From Rhizobium phaseoli (GTDB lineage: Bacteria; Pseudomonadota; Alphaproteobacteria; Rhizobiales; Rhizobiaceae): a DNA stretch of 64,000 bases. Location: contig NZ_ML133587.1 of NCBI RefSeq assembly GCF_003985125.1, forward strand, positions 25,426 to 89,425, read 5' to 3'. Both the position numbers and the translations under genes were made by a program. Shown one piece after another: positions 52,471 through 62,195 of this stretch; the first letter of the stretch is position 1; the number at the start of each line of letters is the position of its first letter. The notes beneath the pieces are model-generated. The model was not told where the DNA came from, made no database searches, and worked only from the letters and a program-made list of their open reading frames with translations.

Positions 52471-53763
52471 ATGAATGATGCCAAAAGCACGTCTTTCGAC
52501 CGCCCTGCCGCCGGGTCCTTCTCGCCGCAGCCGCTGACCGGCGCGATGGCCGATGAGGTCGAACGCCTTTTATCCGGGCGAACCCGCGATATTCGCCTGA
52601 CGGGCGACCTGCGGCGCCGCTTCGATGAAAGGCTATGGCGCCAGAGGGCGAAAGTCATCCGTTCCTGGATGACATGGGTCGCCTTCGTCGACGTTCTGAC
52701 ACTGGCGCTGAATGCCATGCTGCTTCCCCGCGAGGTCGCCCTGTTGATGGTCGCCCCGGCCTGCCTGCTGCCACCGGCAGCGATCCTGACGGCGCTCGTC
52801 TGGACCAAACCGCGCCCGGCGGCGGTTGAACGTGCATCGCTCCTCGGCGGAATGTGCCTCATTCTGCTGTCGGTCGCACTCGTCGGCGTCTTTGCGGGAG
52901 GCGAATTCTACGAGCGCCATCTGACCATCATGCTGTTCGTCGCCACGAGCGCAATCACCATCTTCAGCGTGCCGCTCGCCTGGACGATCGCAATCGCCTG
53001 TTATGCCCTCTGCCTCTATTTCACCCTTCAATGGTACAACCCGCTGGTGGAAGCGGGCAGCGTCGTGGCCGGGACCCTGTTCTTTTCCTGCGGGATCATC
53101 GCGACCGTGGTCGCCAGGCGAACGATGAACATCCTGGCGCAGAAGACATTTCTCCTCGACTGCAGGGATCAGCGCCGCGTCGCGGAATTGGCCGATGCGA
53201 ATGCCCGTTTGGAACGGCTGGCCAGAACCGATCCGCTGACGGGGATCGCCAACCGCCGTTGGATGATGGAAACGCTCGAGAGCCTCTGGCGCCACGGCCG
53301 TGAAACCGGCATCGTCGCCATGCTCATGTGCGACATCGACCACTTCAAGGCGCTGAACGACAAGCTCGGGCATGGCGAAGGCGACCGCTGCCTCGTCAAG
53401 GTCGCCGGTATCATCCAGAGCTGCGTGCGCGCCGATCGCGACCTCGTCTCACGACATGGCGGCGAGGAATTTCTCATCGTGCTTCCTGATGTCGAAGAAG
53501 AAGAGGCTGTCGCGGTGGCGAAGCGGATACGTGAAAGCGTGGAAGCCGCCGCCCTTCCGAACCCGTCTTCCAGCGTCGGCCCGTCGGTGACGCTGAGCGT
53601 CGGGGTGGCCTTCAAATCGGCGGCCGACACCGGCGTCACCCTGGCCAATCTCCAGCACGAAGCCGACGTGGCACTTTATCGCGCCAAGGAAGCAGGCCGC
53701 AACCAGGTCTGCGTCTTCCACCGTCCGCCACCCGCTGCCGAGCAGTTGGCCGCCCGCCGTTGA
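52471..53763 (+). CDS. Diguanylate cyclase with membrane domain
   Basis: A 430-residue protein with an N-terminal membrane region of about six hydrophobic segments (about 60-220) and a C-terminal GGDEF domain (about 255-420) that makes cyclic di-GMP. The active motif is HGGEEF, and the substrate-site segments RTDPLTGIANRRWM and CDIDHFKALND are intact, so the enzyme should be active. No obvious RXXD inhibitory site was found. ATG 52471 is preferred over an upstream TTG. It is divergent from the sensor kinase gene. Confidence 0.9.
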   Translation: MNDAKSTSFDRPAAGSFSPQPLTGAMADEVERLLSGRTRDIRLTGDLRRRFDERLWRQRAKVIRSWMTWVAFVDVLTLALNAMLLPREVALLMVAPACLLPPAAILTALVWTKPRPAAVERASLLGGMCLILLSVALVGVFAGGEFYERHLTIMLFVATSAITIFSVPLAWTIAIACYALCLYFTLQWYNPLVEAGSVVAGTLFFSCGIIATVVARRTMNILAQKTFLLDCRDQRRVAELADANARLERLARTDPLTGIANRRWMMETLESLWRHGRETGIVAMLMCDIDHFKALNDKLGHGEGDRCLVKVAGIIQSCVRADRDLVSRHGGEEFLIVLPDVEEEEAVAVAKRIRESVEAAALPNPSSSVGPSVTLSVGVAFKSAADTGVTLANLQHEADVALYRAKEAGRNQVCVFHRPPPAAEQLAARR

Positions 53764-53813
53764 GGCGCAGCTGGGCCGGAGGTTTCGATCGGCGCGCATC
53801 GGCGCGGTCAGCG

Positions 53814-54011
53814 TCAGCGGCTCACCAGAACCGCCGCCATGGCGACTGCCGAGATGAAGCCGGCGGCGCTGAGCCCGAAGGTCAGATACTCTGTCGCTCT
53901 TTGTCGGTGGCCGGGCTCGACCTTTCCAAGGACGGCCGTAAGGCCGCCCGCTATCCAGCTCGCCAACGTCAGTGCGCCGAAGAATAGCGCCCACTGCGTT
54001 GCTGTGTCCAT
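53814..54011 (-). CDS. Small membrane protein
   Basis: A 65-residue protein with two hydrophobic segments (QWALFFGALTLASWIAGGLT, and TFGLSAAGFISAVAMAAVLV) and a charged loop between them. No family is recognised. The ATG at 54011 follows GGAGCAAAATC. Upstream, AACAAAGC/GCTTTGTT (54072-54094) forms an 8-bp inverted repeat. Confidence 0.6.
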   Translation of the reverse strand: MDTATQWALFFGALTLASWIAGGLTAVLGKVEPGHRQRATEYLTFGLSAAGFISAVAMAAVLVSR

Positions 54012-54253
54012 GATTTTGCTCCCGTTGCAGCTGCCTGCCCGGCAGGAACACGCCTGCACGGGTCTACGAGTAACAAAGCTCAGCCCGCTTTGTTTCCACA
54101 GGGCGTTGTACTTTTCCCAACCACTCCGACGGCCGCTGCGCGCAAATCGCAGCTTGTCAGGCTGTTGGCGCTGTGAAACGGCGGATTTGGCTTGACGCCG
54201 TCCATATTGTCTACTTAATGTCTTCCAAAAGAATTATATGGAGCTGCGACGAG

Positions 54254-54949
54254 ATGAATGCCGAGACTGCCAGTCCTGATCGCAAAGCCAGCCTCGAACT
54301 CGCGCTACGCCGGCGCATCCTCACAATGGAGCTGCCGCCGGGTTCTGTGCTTGATGAAGTGGCGTTGAGCGAAGAGTTCGGGCTCTCCCGTCCGCCGGTG
54401 CGCGAGCTGATGCGGCAGATGGCCGGCGAGGGCTACATCGAACTCGAGACCAACCGCGCCGCCCGCGTCAGCTCGATGAGTTATCAGTCGTTGCGCGACT
54501 TCTTCCTGCTCGCGCCGATGATCTATATCACCGCCAACAAGCTCGCGGCCGAGAACCGGACCAAAGCCGAACTCGAGGTCCTCAAAAACATCCAGCGCTG
54601 CTTCCGCAAGGCGGTCGAGGATTGCGATGTCGAAAGCCGGGTCTTCTACAACGACCAGTTCCACCGCCAGATCGGCGAGATGGCCCACAACGTCTACGTC
54701 GTCCCGAGCCTGCGTCGCCTTCAGATCGACCACGCCCGCATCGGCAAGATTTTCTACCAGCATCCGAATACGCCGCGCATGCAGGAAGAGCTCGAGCTGG
54801 CCTCGGATCAGCACGAGCAGATGATCGAGGCGATCGAGCGGCGCGACGCAGAAGCCTCCGGTGAGCTGGCGCGTCTCCATATCGAGCTCTCCCGGCGGAA
54901 CATGGCCATGTATGCGGCCCCGGAAGGGTTGGAGACGCCGACCCTTTAA
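54254..54949 (+). CDS. GntR-family regulator (FCD type)
   Basis: A 231-residue GntR regulator with the winged helix-turn-helix at about 10-75 (LDEVALSEEFGLSRPPVREL) and an FCD effector domain (about 85-215; FYNDQFHRQIGEMAHNVYVV). It lies 75 bp upstream of a DapA-like gene and an FAD oxidase gene on the same strand and probably controls them. In-frame ATGs upstream exist, but 54254 gives the standard distance to the DNA-binding domain. Confidence 0.88.
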   Translation: MNAETASPDRKASLELALRRRILTMELPPGSVLDEVALSEEFGLSRPPVRELMRQMAGEGYIELETNRAARVSSMSYQSLRDFFLLAPMIYITANKLAAENRTKAELEVLKNIQRCFRKAVEDCDVESRVFYNDQFHRQIGEMAHNVYVVPSLRRLQIDHARIGKIFYQHPNTPRMQEELELASDQHEQMIEAIERRDAEASGELARLHIELSRRNMAMYAAPEGLETPTL

Positions 54950-55024
54950 GCGCCCGAGATCAATAAACGCAGCTCAAGGCAATCCGGCTCGACCTTTCGG
55001 CCTAAGACAACGGGATTTCAATCG

Positions 55025-55912
55025 ATGACCAACTTTCCCTTTCCAGGACTCAATCTTGCCATCACCACGCCGTTCGACGATGCCGGCCGCATCGATTACG
55101 GGCGGCTCGAAGTCAATATCGAACGCTATCTCGCGGCCGGCGTCCGCAGCTTCCTGCTGAGCTCCGGCACCGGCATGCATGTCTATCTCTCCAAAGCCGA
55201 ATCCGAGGAGCTGGTCCGCCGTGGCGCGGAGATCGTCAACGGCCGCGCCAAGGTGATCGCCCAGACTTCGGCGCTTCTGGTGGAAGATGTCGTGGAGCGG
55301 ACCGCGCGCGCCCGTGACGCCGGCGCCGAAGGCGTCATGGTGCTGCCGCCCTTCTTCGAAGGGCCGACCGACGACGAGGGCATTGTCGATTTTTACGCCG
55401 AGGTCGCCAAATCAGGCCTGCCGGTCATCGGCTATAACGTGCCCCAGGCGGTCGGCGTCGCCATCACGCCGGAGCTTCTCGACAAGCTCAACGCAATCCC
55501 GGGCTTTTCAGCCGTCAAGGACAGCAGCGGGGATCTGGGAAAACAGGCGGCCCTCATCCGCACCGGCCGCTTCGTCATGAACGGCGCCGATCCGCTCGTT
55601 CCCTATGCGCTTTATGCCGGATGCGACGGACTGATCTGGGGTGGCGCGAACTTCGCTCCCCGCACCGCAGTCGCGCTCGTCGAGGCGGCCTCCCAGCGCA
55701 AATGGGATGAGGTGCGCGATCTCTGGAAAATCCTCGAGCCGGCGATGGGGCTGATCTGGGAAGGCGATTATGTGCAGTCGGTCTATGCCGCTGCCGATAT
55801 GGTCGGCTATGGCGCCGGCTCGCCGCGAAAGCCGTTGCGCGCGCTTGCTGCCGAAAAGCTGCCGGCGCTGCGGCACTGCCTCGATGCGCTCATGGAGCGG
55901 GAGGCGATTTGA
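55025..55912 (+). CDS. DapA-like aldolase (dihydrodipicolinate synthase family)
   Basis: A 295-residue class I aldolase of the DapA/NanA superfamily. The Schiff-base Lys is in FSAVKDSSGD and the Tyr in VIGYNVPQ; the N-terminal SSGTGMHVYLS replaces the usual GTTGE loop of true DapA. It is therefore probably a catabolic keto-acid or hydroxy-amino-acid lyase rather than a lysine-biosynthesis enzyme. It is followed directly by an FAD-dependent oxidase. Confidence 0.87.
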   Translation: MTNFPFPGLNLAITTPFDDAGRIDYGRLEVNIERYLAAGVRSFLLSSGTGMHVYLSKAESEELVRRGAEIVNGRAKVIAQTSALLVEDVVERTARARDAGAEGVMVLPPFFEGPTDDEGIVDFYAEVAKSGLPVIGYNVPQAVGVAITPELLDKLNAIPGFSAVKDSSGDLGKQAALIRTGRFVMNGADPLVPYALYAGCDGLIWGGANFAPRTAVALVEAASQRKWDEVRDLWKILEPAMGLIWEGDYVQSVYAAADMVGYGAGSPRKPLRALAAEKLPALRHCLDALMEREAI

Positions 55913-55914
55913 CC

Positions 55915-57261
55915 GTGAGCCGGGCCGCAAAGAACGTCTTCGTCGCATCCAAGCTTCCCAAACGCGCTGGCGTTTCGGGTTGGGTGGCGACACTCCCCCC
56001 GCGCCGACCGCGGCCGGCGCTGAGTGAAGCGATCTTGGCCGACGTGGCGATCATCGGCGGCGGCTTTGCCGGCTTGTCGGCTGCCCACCGCCTCTCGCGG
56101 CTCGACCCGACGCTGCGGGTCGCGCTTTTCGAAGCGGGCATCGTTGGCGAGGGGCCGGCCGGCGCCAATTCCGGCTTCATCATCGACTTGCCCCATGAAG
56201 TTTCCTCCGACGATTTCAGCGGCGAGTCGGAGGGCAAGTTCCGCGACTCCGTGCTGCTGCAGCGTTCGGCAATCGCGCTCGCCAGCGAACTTGCTGCCGA
56301 GAACGGCTGGGGAGAGGATCTGTTCGATCCCTGTGGCCGCTATAGCATCGCAATGAGCGAGGAAGGCGACAGGCATCTCGAAGCCTATTCGCAGCAGCTG
56401 TCGAAGATGGGCGAAGCGCATCGCCTGCTGAAGGGGAAAGAGATCGAGGCCGTGACCGGATCGAAGGCCTTCACCTCCGGCCTATTCTCACCCGGCACGG
56501 TCATCATCCAGCCGGCGGCCTATGTAAGGAGCGCGGCCGACTGCCTGAAGGCGCCGGTGCGGCTTTACGAGCAGACGCCCGTTCTCTCCTTCGAGCGCTC
56601 CGGCGACGGTTGGCTGCTGAAGACGCCGCATGGATCGGTGCAGGCGGCAAAGATCATTCTCGCCAATAACGGCCACGCGGAAAGCTTCGGTTTCTTCCGC
56701 AGACGCCTCCTTCATGTCTTCACCTATGCGTCCATGACGGAAGAATTCGATCCGGCTGGGCTCGGCGGCGACAGGAAATGGGCGGCGACCCCGGCCCTGC
56801 CGATGGGAACGACGGTGCGGCGCATCAATACCGGCGGCGGTGACCGCATCCTCATACGTTCGCGCTACAGCTACAATCCCGGCATCGAGATCACCGATGC
56901 CGCCATCCGCAGCGCCGGCGGCCTGCATGACCGCAAATTCGCGCATCGCTTCCCCGCGCTTGCCGGCGTCGGCATGCAGTATCGCTGGGGCGGCGCGATG
57001 GCGCTGACGCATAACCATGTGCCGGCCTTCGGTGAGATCGAACGTGGCGTCTTCGCCGCTTGCGGCTGCAACGGATTGGGCGCGTCGAACTCCACCGCCG
57101 CCGGCATGGCGGCGGCCGAACGGGTGCTGGGGCACCAGTCCGAACTTGTCGGCGTTTACAGCCGCTTGGCGGCGCCGGTTTTGCTGCCGCCGCAGCCGCT
57201 GACGACGATCGGCGCGAAGATCCATCTCGCCTGGCGCGAATGGCGTGCCGGTACGGAGTAA
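55915..57261 (+). CDS. FAD-dependent oxidoreductase (DAO family)
   Basis: A 448-residue DAO-type flavoenzyme with the dinucleotide fold near the N terminus (VAIIGGGFAGLSAAHRLSRL, about 44-63), a GANSGFIIDLP FAD contact and a C-terminal CGCNGLGASNSTAAGMAAAE motif. It resembles the PuuB/OrdL branch that oxidises secondary amines or gamma-glutamyl amines. The start is a GTG 10 bases after GGGAGG; a TTG at 55909 overlapping the DapA-like stop is also possible. Coupling to the aldolase suggests an amino-acid or opine-like substrate. Confidence 0.85.
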   Translation: MSRAAKNVFVASKLPKRAGVSGWVATLPPRRPRPALSEAILADVAIIGGGFAGLSAAHRLSRLDPTLRVALFEAGIVGEGPAGANSGFIIDLPHEVSSDDFSGESEGKFRDSVLLQRSAIALASELAAENGWGEDLFDPCGRYSIAMSEEGDRHLEAYSQQLSKMGEAHRLLKGKEIEAVTGSKAFTSGLFSPGTVIIQPAAYVRSAADCLKAPVRLYEQTPVLSFERSGDGWLLKTPHGSVQAAKIILANNGHAESFGFFRRRLLHVFTYASMTEEFDPAGLGGDRKWAATPALPMGTTVRRINTGGGDRILIRSRYSYNPGIEITDAAIRSAGGLHDRKFAHRFPALAGVGMQYRWGGAMALTHNHVPAFGEIERGVFAACGCNGLGASNSTAAGMAAAERVLGHQSELVGVYSRLAAPVLLPPQPLTTIGAKIHLAWREWRAGTE

Positions 57262-57477
57262 CCCCGCACCGGCGTCAGGCATAGAAGACGTAAGCCGCAT
57301 CTTACGGTCGGCCGCCCTCTTTTGCCGGACAGGCTGCACCTAAAAGCGGGCCATGCCTCGACGCTGCCGGCTGGCGAATTCTCGAAGAACATTACTTGCG
57401 TCCGGCGACCTGCGATTACCGTTTCCTCGGCCAGATATTAGGCGCATGATCTGCCGCGGGAGGGAAAGGAGTTCGAC

Positions 57478-57720
57478 ATGGACCGGGCAATGGTGGAGAA
57501 GCATTTGCAGCAGGCGCGCGAGCATGTCGCATCGGGAGAACTGCACCTCGCTCGGCAGCGTGAAATCGTAGCTGAGCTGATCAGTCGTGGCGCGGACGTC
57601 ATGGAAGCGAAGCGACTTCTGACGAATTTTGAAGAGTCTCAGATCATGCATGTTGCTCACGTTGAACGGCTCAGGGCAGAGCTGCTGGCGTTGACACAAG
57701 GGCATGAAGCGAGTGGATGA
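57478..57720 (+). CDS. Small helical protein, unknown function
   Basis: An 80-residue protein predicted to be largely helical, with heptad-like hydrophobic spacing (VEKHLQQAREHVASGELHLA and ESQIMHVAHVERLRAELLAL). Short proteins of this type are frequent in Rhizobium genomes; I do not recognise a family name. GGGAGGGAAAGGAG precedes the ATG closely, which supports translation. Confidence 0.65.
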   Translation: MDRAMVEKHLQQAREHVASGELHLARQREIVAELISRGADVMEAKRLLTNFEESQIMHVAHVERLRAELLALTQGHEASG

Positions 57721-57787
57721 GCGGTCGGGCCGCTGCGGCGCTTATCGGCCAACCGGCGGCTTGCCCGGTCGATTGCTGCTATGAGGC

Positions 57788-58171
57788 CTATGCGCGCAAT
57801 ACGGCCTCGATTGCCGTTTGCAGCGTTAGCATGAGCTGCGGCATGTCGACAGGTTTCGAATAGCAGCTCGTCGAACTGAAGCGTTCCGGCAATGTTGAGG
57901 CGTCATAGCCGGTTGTGAACACGAAAGGAACATGGCGCTCCAGTAGCATGTCGGCAACCGCATATACCGATTTTCCATGCAGGTTGACGTCGAGGACTGC
58001 GGCATCGAGAACATCAGGCATCGCCATCAGTTCGAATGCACGCTCAAGAGATTGCGCGGGTCCGATCACGACCGCACCCGCATCGACCAGCTGCTGGGAC
58101 ATATCTTCCGCCAGCATGAACTCGTCCTCCACCACGAGCACGTGACGTCCCTGCAAGACTCCGTCAGTCAT
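57788..58171 (-). CDS. Single-domain response regulator
   Basis: A 127-residue receiver with VLVVEDEFMLAEDMSQQL, phosphoacceptor Asp in AAVLDVNLHG and Lys in SKPVD. There is no output domain. It overlaps the 3' end of the large HWE kinase gene by 8 bp, so the kinase is its likely partner. ATG 58171 is chosen over one 15 bp upstream because it matches the usual receiver start. Confidence 0.9.
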   Translation of the reverse strand: MTDGVLQGRHVLVVEDEFMLAEDMSQQLVDAGAVVIGPAQSLERAFELMAMPDVLDAAVLDVNLHGKSVYAVADMLLERHVPFVFTTGYDASTLPERFSSTSCYSKPVDMPQLMLTLQTAIEAVLRA

Positions 58172-61100
58172 CGCCTTCGTCCTCAATCACATTGCTGAGC
58201 GAAACGGGAATCGCAATCGTGCAACGAACCCCGTCTTCACCGAGAACATAGGACGTCTTCGCATCCAGCTGATAGGGCAGCGCGCGCTCGATGAGCTCTC
58301 GTCCTTGTCCATTCCCTTGCGGTCCGGAATCGGCGGGAGGCATTTTAACCCGGCTTTCAAGCCAGTCGACATGCAGCCACGGCTTGCCTCCCTCGCCCGG
58401 TTGCTCGACGCGCCACGAAATGCTCAGATGCGCCTGCGGCTGACCGAGCGCTCCATATTTGGCCGCGTTGGTGCCGAGCTCGTGCATGGCCAGCGCCATT
58501 GTCTGCACCGTTGTTGAGCGAAGCCTGACGCCCTCGGGGCCCTGCAGGCTTATCTTGCCGTTTGCGCCATCCGGCATGCCATGCGCCTCCAATTCGGAGC
58601 GGATGAGCTGATCGAAAGTGATGCGATCTCCTTCCTGCAGTCGCGACAACAAGCCCTGCACCCGCGCCAGCACGTCCAGCCGATCCCGGAACCTTTCGTG
58701 GAAGTCTTCCAGGCTGGTGCTGGTCCGCATGGTCTTGTCGGCCATCGACCGGACCACGGCCATCAGGTTGCGCGTGCGGTGCTGAAGTTCGGCGACGAGG
58801 ACTTTCATGCGCTCGGCCGAGGCTTTTTCCTCGGTGATATCACGGCCGATCCCGCCGATCTGCTTGACGTTTCCTTCCTCGCCGAACAGCGGGAAATCGG
58901 CATTTCTGAGCCAGCGAATTTCGTGATCGGAGGCCCGCCTGATACGGTACTCGAATTCCACGCGCTCGCCGTTTCGCACGCGCCCAATCTCCGAGAGCGC
59001 CTGCTCCCGATCTTCGGGAATGATCAGTTCCGCCCAGCTGCGGAAATTGTTGCCCGTCATCGCTTGCTCGCGATCGACGCCGTAGATAGTCTCGAAGGCC
59101 GGCGTCAGATAGACCCATTGCAGCGTCTCCGCATCGCGGATCCACAATACGTCGGAGGAGGCTTCGCCGAAGAGGCGGAACTGCTCCTCGCCCTGCCGCA
59201 GAGCTGCCTGCGCCTGTTTTCGGGCCGAGATATCGATGCAGAACTCGGCGATCGTGCCGTCGCCGAGGTCGCGACCGGCAAACAGCATCCAGCGACGCGA
59301 CCCGTCGGCGAGGAAATATTCCTTCTCATAGGGTCCGATCTTGCCGGTCTCTTTGAGAGCTTCCATCTGCGCCGCGCTTTCGGCAAGGTGCTCCGGCGGG
59401 GTCAGCCGGCGCCAGTGCAACTCCGCTCGCTCCATTTGTGAGCGGGTGTAACCGGACATCTTCAGAAAGACTTCGTTGGCATCGAAGATAACGCCGTCCT
59501 GATTCAGAAAAATCACTCCGACCGCATCCGTCTCCAGAACGCGCTGCAGACGCTCTTCGCTGCGTCGAAGCGCAACTTCGGCTTCGTAGGTGGCCGTCAG
59601 ATCGGTGAAGGTGACGACGGCGCCGCTGATGTAGTTGTCGACGCTGCGATAGGGGAGTGCACGTGCGGCGTAATGCCGTTGATCGGTGAAGTCGCTGACC
59701 TTTCGGTCGACAGGCACCAGAGTTCGAAGGACCAGGCGAACATCGTCCAGCAGTTCCGGATAGGCGACGCGTGAGACGACATGATCGAGTGGCCGACCGA
59801 CGTCCGTGTCGAGCAGGTGGAATATTTCCGTTGCCGCCGGCGTGAAGCTCCTGACGCGCAGATCGTTGTCGAGGAAAACGGTGGCGATCTGGGTTGCCTC
59901 CAGGAGGTTCTTCAAGTCGGAATTGGTGCGGTCGAGTTCGGTAACGCGATGAGCAAGCTCGCCGTTGACCGTCTGCAGTTCCTCATTCACCGACTGCAGT
60001 TCTTCCTTCGAGGTTTCCATCTCCTCATTGGCAGACTGCAACTCTTCGTTGATCGACTGATATTCTTCGTTGGAAGATTTCAGTTCCTCATTTGTCGATT
60101 CCAGTTCCTCGATGGTCGCCTGCAGCCGATCACGCGTCACGCGCAGATCCGTCTCGAGCCGTTGGACATGCTCTTCGCTTGTCAGCCTCCCACCATCGGG
60201 CGCCACTCCCTCGGCCACCTGGCCCGCGTCCTGAAACAGCACGATCAGCGAGGTGACGTCACCGCTGCCAAGCGGTTCGACGATGATATTGACCGCGTAG
60301 GTGCGATCGTCCTGGCGTAGCAGCACCCTCGGCACCTCGACCTTGATCGCTTCCGTCGTTGCCCGCTGGAGGGCGGAACGCATGTCGAGTCTGAGATCGC
60401 GATGGGCAAGGCTCAAGAGGTTGAGTGTCGCCGTACCCGACGCGGGTTCGAGATAACGCCCGGTGCGTCCGGAGAAGTGCAGCACGTCATAATGTGAGTC
60501 GACGACGACATAGGCCGGCGCGAAACGCTCGGCGACGACCTCCGCCTGCCGGCTGATCGTTGCCGAAAGCCGCCCCGTCTGCAGCGTGGGAGCAGGTGCT
60601 GCAAGCGGATTGTCGGGATTGCGCGGGCGCGGACTGAGCGGGAAATCCGGAATGATGCGGGTTGCCGTTTCCAGCCGTCGAAACAGGCGGTTCTTGCGAT
60701 CGACCGGTGCAAAGAGCTTGCCGTGGCGGGTGACGTTTTCCGATGAGCCAAGGAAGAGTATTCCACTTGGCCTGAGGGCAAAGTGGAAGATCGGTATAAC
60801 CCGGTTTTGCAGTTCACTGTCGAGGTAGATCAGCAGGTTCCGACAAGACAGGATGTCGATGCGGGAAAATGGCGCATCCTTGACGATGTTGTGCGGCGAG
60901 AAGATGCACATCTCCCGCAGTTCCTTGACGACGCAATAGGTGTCGCCTTCCCGCACGAACCAGCGGGCCAGCCGTTCCGGCGGGACCTGTGAGGTGATTG
61001 CCGCGGAATAACGGCCGGCGCGGGCGATGCCGAGGGCGCGGGCATCGAGATCCGTCGCGAATATCTGCACGTCGGGCGGGTAGTCCATGGTCGCCATATG

Positions 61101-62132
61101 TTCGCGCAGCAGCATGGCGATCGAGTAGGCTTCCTCGCCGGTGGCGCAGCCAAGCACCCAGACACGCAGTTGATCACCCGGCTCCTTGCCCTCGAACAGC
61201 CGTGGAATCTCGCGTTCAAGCGCCTCGAACTCGCCGGGATCCCTGAAGAACTGCGTCACCCCGATCAACAGGTCCTGAAACAGGTTTTGAACTTCATCCC
61301 GGCTGGCGCGCAGCCGTTCGATATATGTGTCGATGCTCCCGATCTGCAGCACCTGCATGCGCCGCTGCACGCGCCGCGTGAACGTGCCGCGCTTGTATCC
61401 ATGGAAGTCATGGCTGGTGACATTGCGAAGAACCGTCGCGATCTGCGTGATCTGCGCCTCGAGGCCGCTCGGCGGCTCGTCCTCCAAGCCGATGTCTTCT
61501 TCCTCGGTAACATTGCCGGCATAAAGAGCGATATGGGTTGCAATGCCTTGGGCCGGCAGACGCAAGTCGGCGATGGCCGATGCCCCCAGCCCTTCCTCGG
61601 CAGATCCCTCTTCGTTTTCGCCGATTTCCGCAATCGACAGGCCACCGAATTTCTTGGTTGCCGCCACGCCGGCCGTGCCGTCGTTTTCCAGTCCTTTCAG
61701 GATCACGGCAATGGCGCGCTCCTGCGCATGTTCCGCGAGAGAGATCAGCATCGTATCGACGGTGCCGCGATGGCCGACGGGTTCCGAGGCCGCCCGGATG
61801 CGGATATGCCCGTCCTCCAAGGTCATCATATCGTCGGAGCCGCCGATATAGATATGATTGGGAAGGATCCGCTCGCCATCGGCTGCGACTGTCACCGCCA
61901 GGCGCCCCTGCCGCTGCAGCATATCATGGACGGCAGCGGCATCGAGTCCCTCCTGCTGGCGCACCGCCACGAGGTAGGATGCACCGAGGCCGACGCCGAC
62001 CTCGGAAAAGATCCGCTCAAGCGAACTCAGCGATAGCGCGCACACCGCTATGCCAACGATCACCACGGGCTGTTCGTGTTGCTCCGGTTCAGGCGCACTT
62101 GCCTGTTGCTCGATATTCTCTTCGTAAGCCAT
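58164..62132 (-). CDS. CheB-CheR-PAS-HWE hybrid histidine kinase
   Basis: A 1322-residue soluble signalling protein. Domains in order: degenerate CheB methylesterase (about 20-215), CheR methyltransferase (about 235-500; LGCATGEEAYSIAMLL), a long heptad-repeat coiled coil (about 640-730, with repeated EELQS/NEEL units), three PAS domains (about 740-860, 870-990, 1000-1115) and a C-terminal HWE kinase (phosphoacceptor His in ELQHRTRNLMAVVRSMADKT; HATPase MHELGTNAAKYGAL). In the CheB part the nucleophile Ser (usual GGSAGG) is replaced by GIAVCAL, and the second-strand His is absent (LVAVRQQE), while the acidic LENDG remains, so it is probably not an active methylesterase. It is followed by a receiver and preceded by a complete CheB gene. 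Confidence 0.9.
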   Translation of the reverse strand: MAYEENIEQQASAPEPEQHEQPVVIVGIAVCALSLSSLERIFSEVGVGLGASYLVAVRQQEGLDAAAVHDMLQRQGRLAVTVAADGERILPNHIYIGGSDDMMTLEDGHIRIRAASEPVGHRGTVDTMLISLAEHAQERAIAVILKGLENDGTAGVAATKKFGGLSIAEIGENEEGSAEEGLGASAIADLRLPAQGIATHIALYAGNVTEEEDIGLEDEPPSGLEAQITQIATVLRNVTSHDFHGYKRGTFTRRVQRRMQVLQIGSIDTYIERLRASRDEVQNLFQDLLIGVTQFFRDPGEFEALEREIPRLFEGKEPGDQLRVWVLGCATGEEAYSIAMLLREHMATMDYPPDVQIFATDLDARALGIARAGRYSAAITSQVPPERLARWFVREGDTYCVVKELREMCIFSPHNIVKDAPFSRIDILSCRNLLIYLDSELQNRVIPIFHFALRPSGILFLGSSENVTRHGKLFAPVDRKNRLFRRLETATRIIPDFPLSPRPRNPDNPLAAPAPTLQTGRLSATISRQAEVVAERFAPAYVVVDSHYDVLHFSGRTGRYLEPASGTATLNLLSLAHRDLRLDMRSALQRATTEAIKVEVPRVLLRQDDRTYAVNIIVEPLGSGDVTSLIVLFQDAGQVAEGVAPDGGRLTSEEHVQRLETDLRVTRDRLQATIEELESTNEELKSSNEEYQSINEELQSANEEMETSKEELQSVNEELQTVNGELAHRVTELDRTNSDLKNLLEATQIATVFLDNDLRVRSFTPAATEIFHLLDTDVGRPLDHVVSRVAYPELLDDVRLVLRTLVPVDRKVSDFTDQRHYAARALPYRSVDNYISGAVVTFTDLTATYEAEVALRRSEERLQRVLETDAVGVIFLNQDGVIFDANEVFLKMSGYTRSQMERAELHWRRLTPPEHLAESAAQMEALKETGKIGPYEKEYFLADGSRRWMLFAGRDLGDGTIAEFCIDISARKQAQAALRQGEEQFRLFGEASSDVLWIRDAETLQWVYLTPAFETIYGVDREQAMTGNNFRSWAELIIPEDREQALSEIGRVRNGERVEFEYRIRRASDHEIRWLRNADFPLFGEEGNVKQIGGIGRDITEEKASAERMKVLVAELQHRTRNLMAVVRSMADKTMRTSTSLEDFHERFRDRLDVLARVQGLLSRLQEGDRITFDQLIRSELEAHGMPDGANGKISLQGPEGVRLRSTTVQTMALAMHELGTNAAKYGALGQPQAHLSISWRVEQPGEGGKPWLHVDWLESRVKMPPADSGPQGNGQGRELIERALPYQLDAKTSYVLGEDGVRCTIAIPVSLSNVIEDEGDD

Positions 62133-62195
62133 TGTCGATCCAGCCTCTGTTGCGCCGACTCTAAACGTTCAGCACGGCAGAAGGATACAACTTTA

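Noticed and set aside
61098..62036. 312-codon plus-strand frame
   Set aside because: Antisense to the CheB-CheR kinase gene; no motif.
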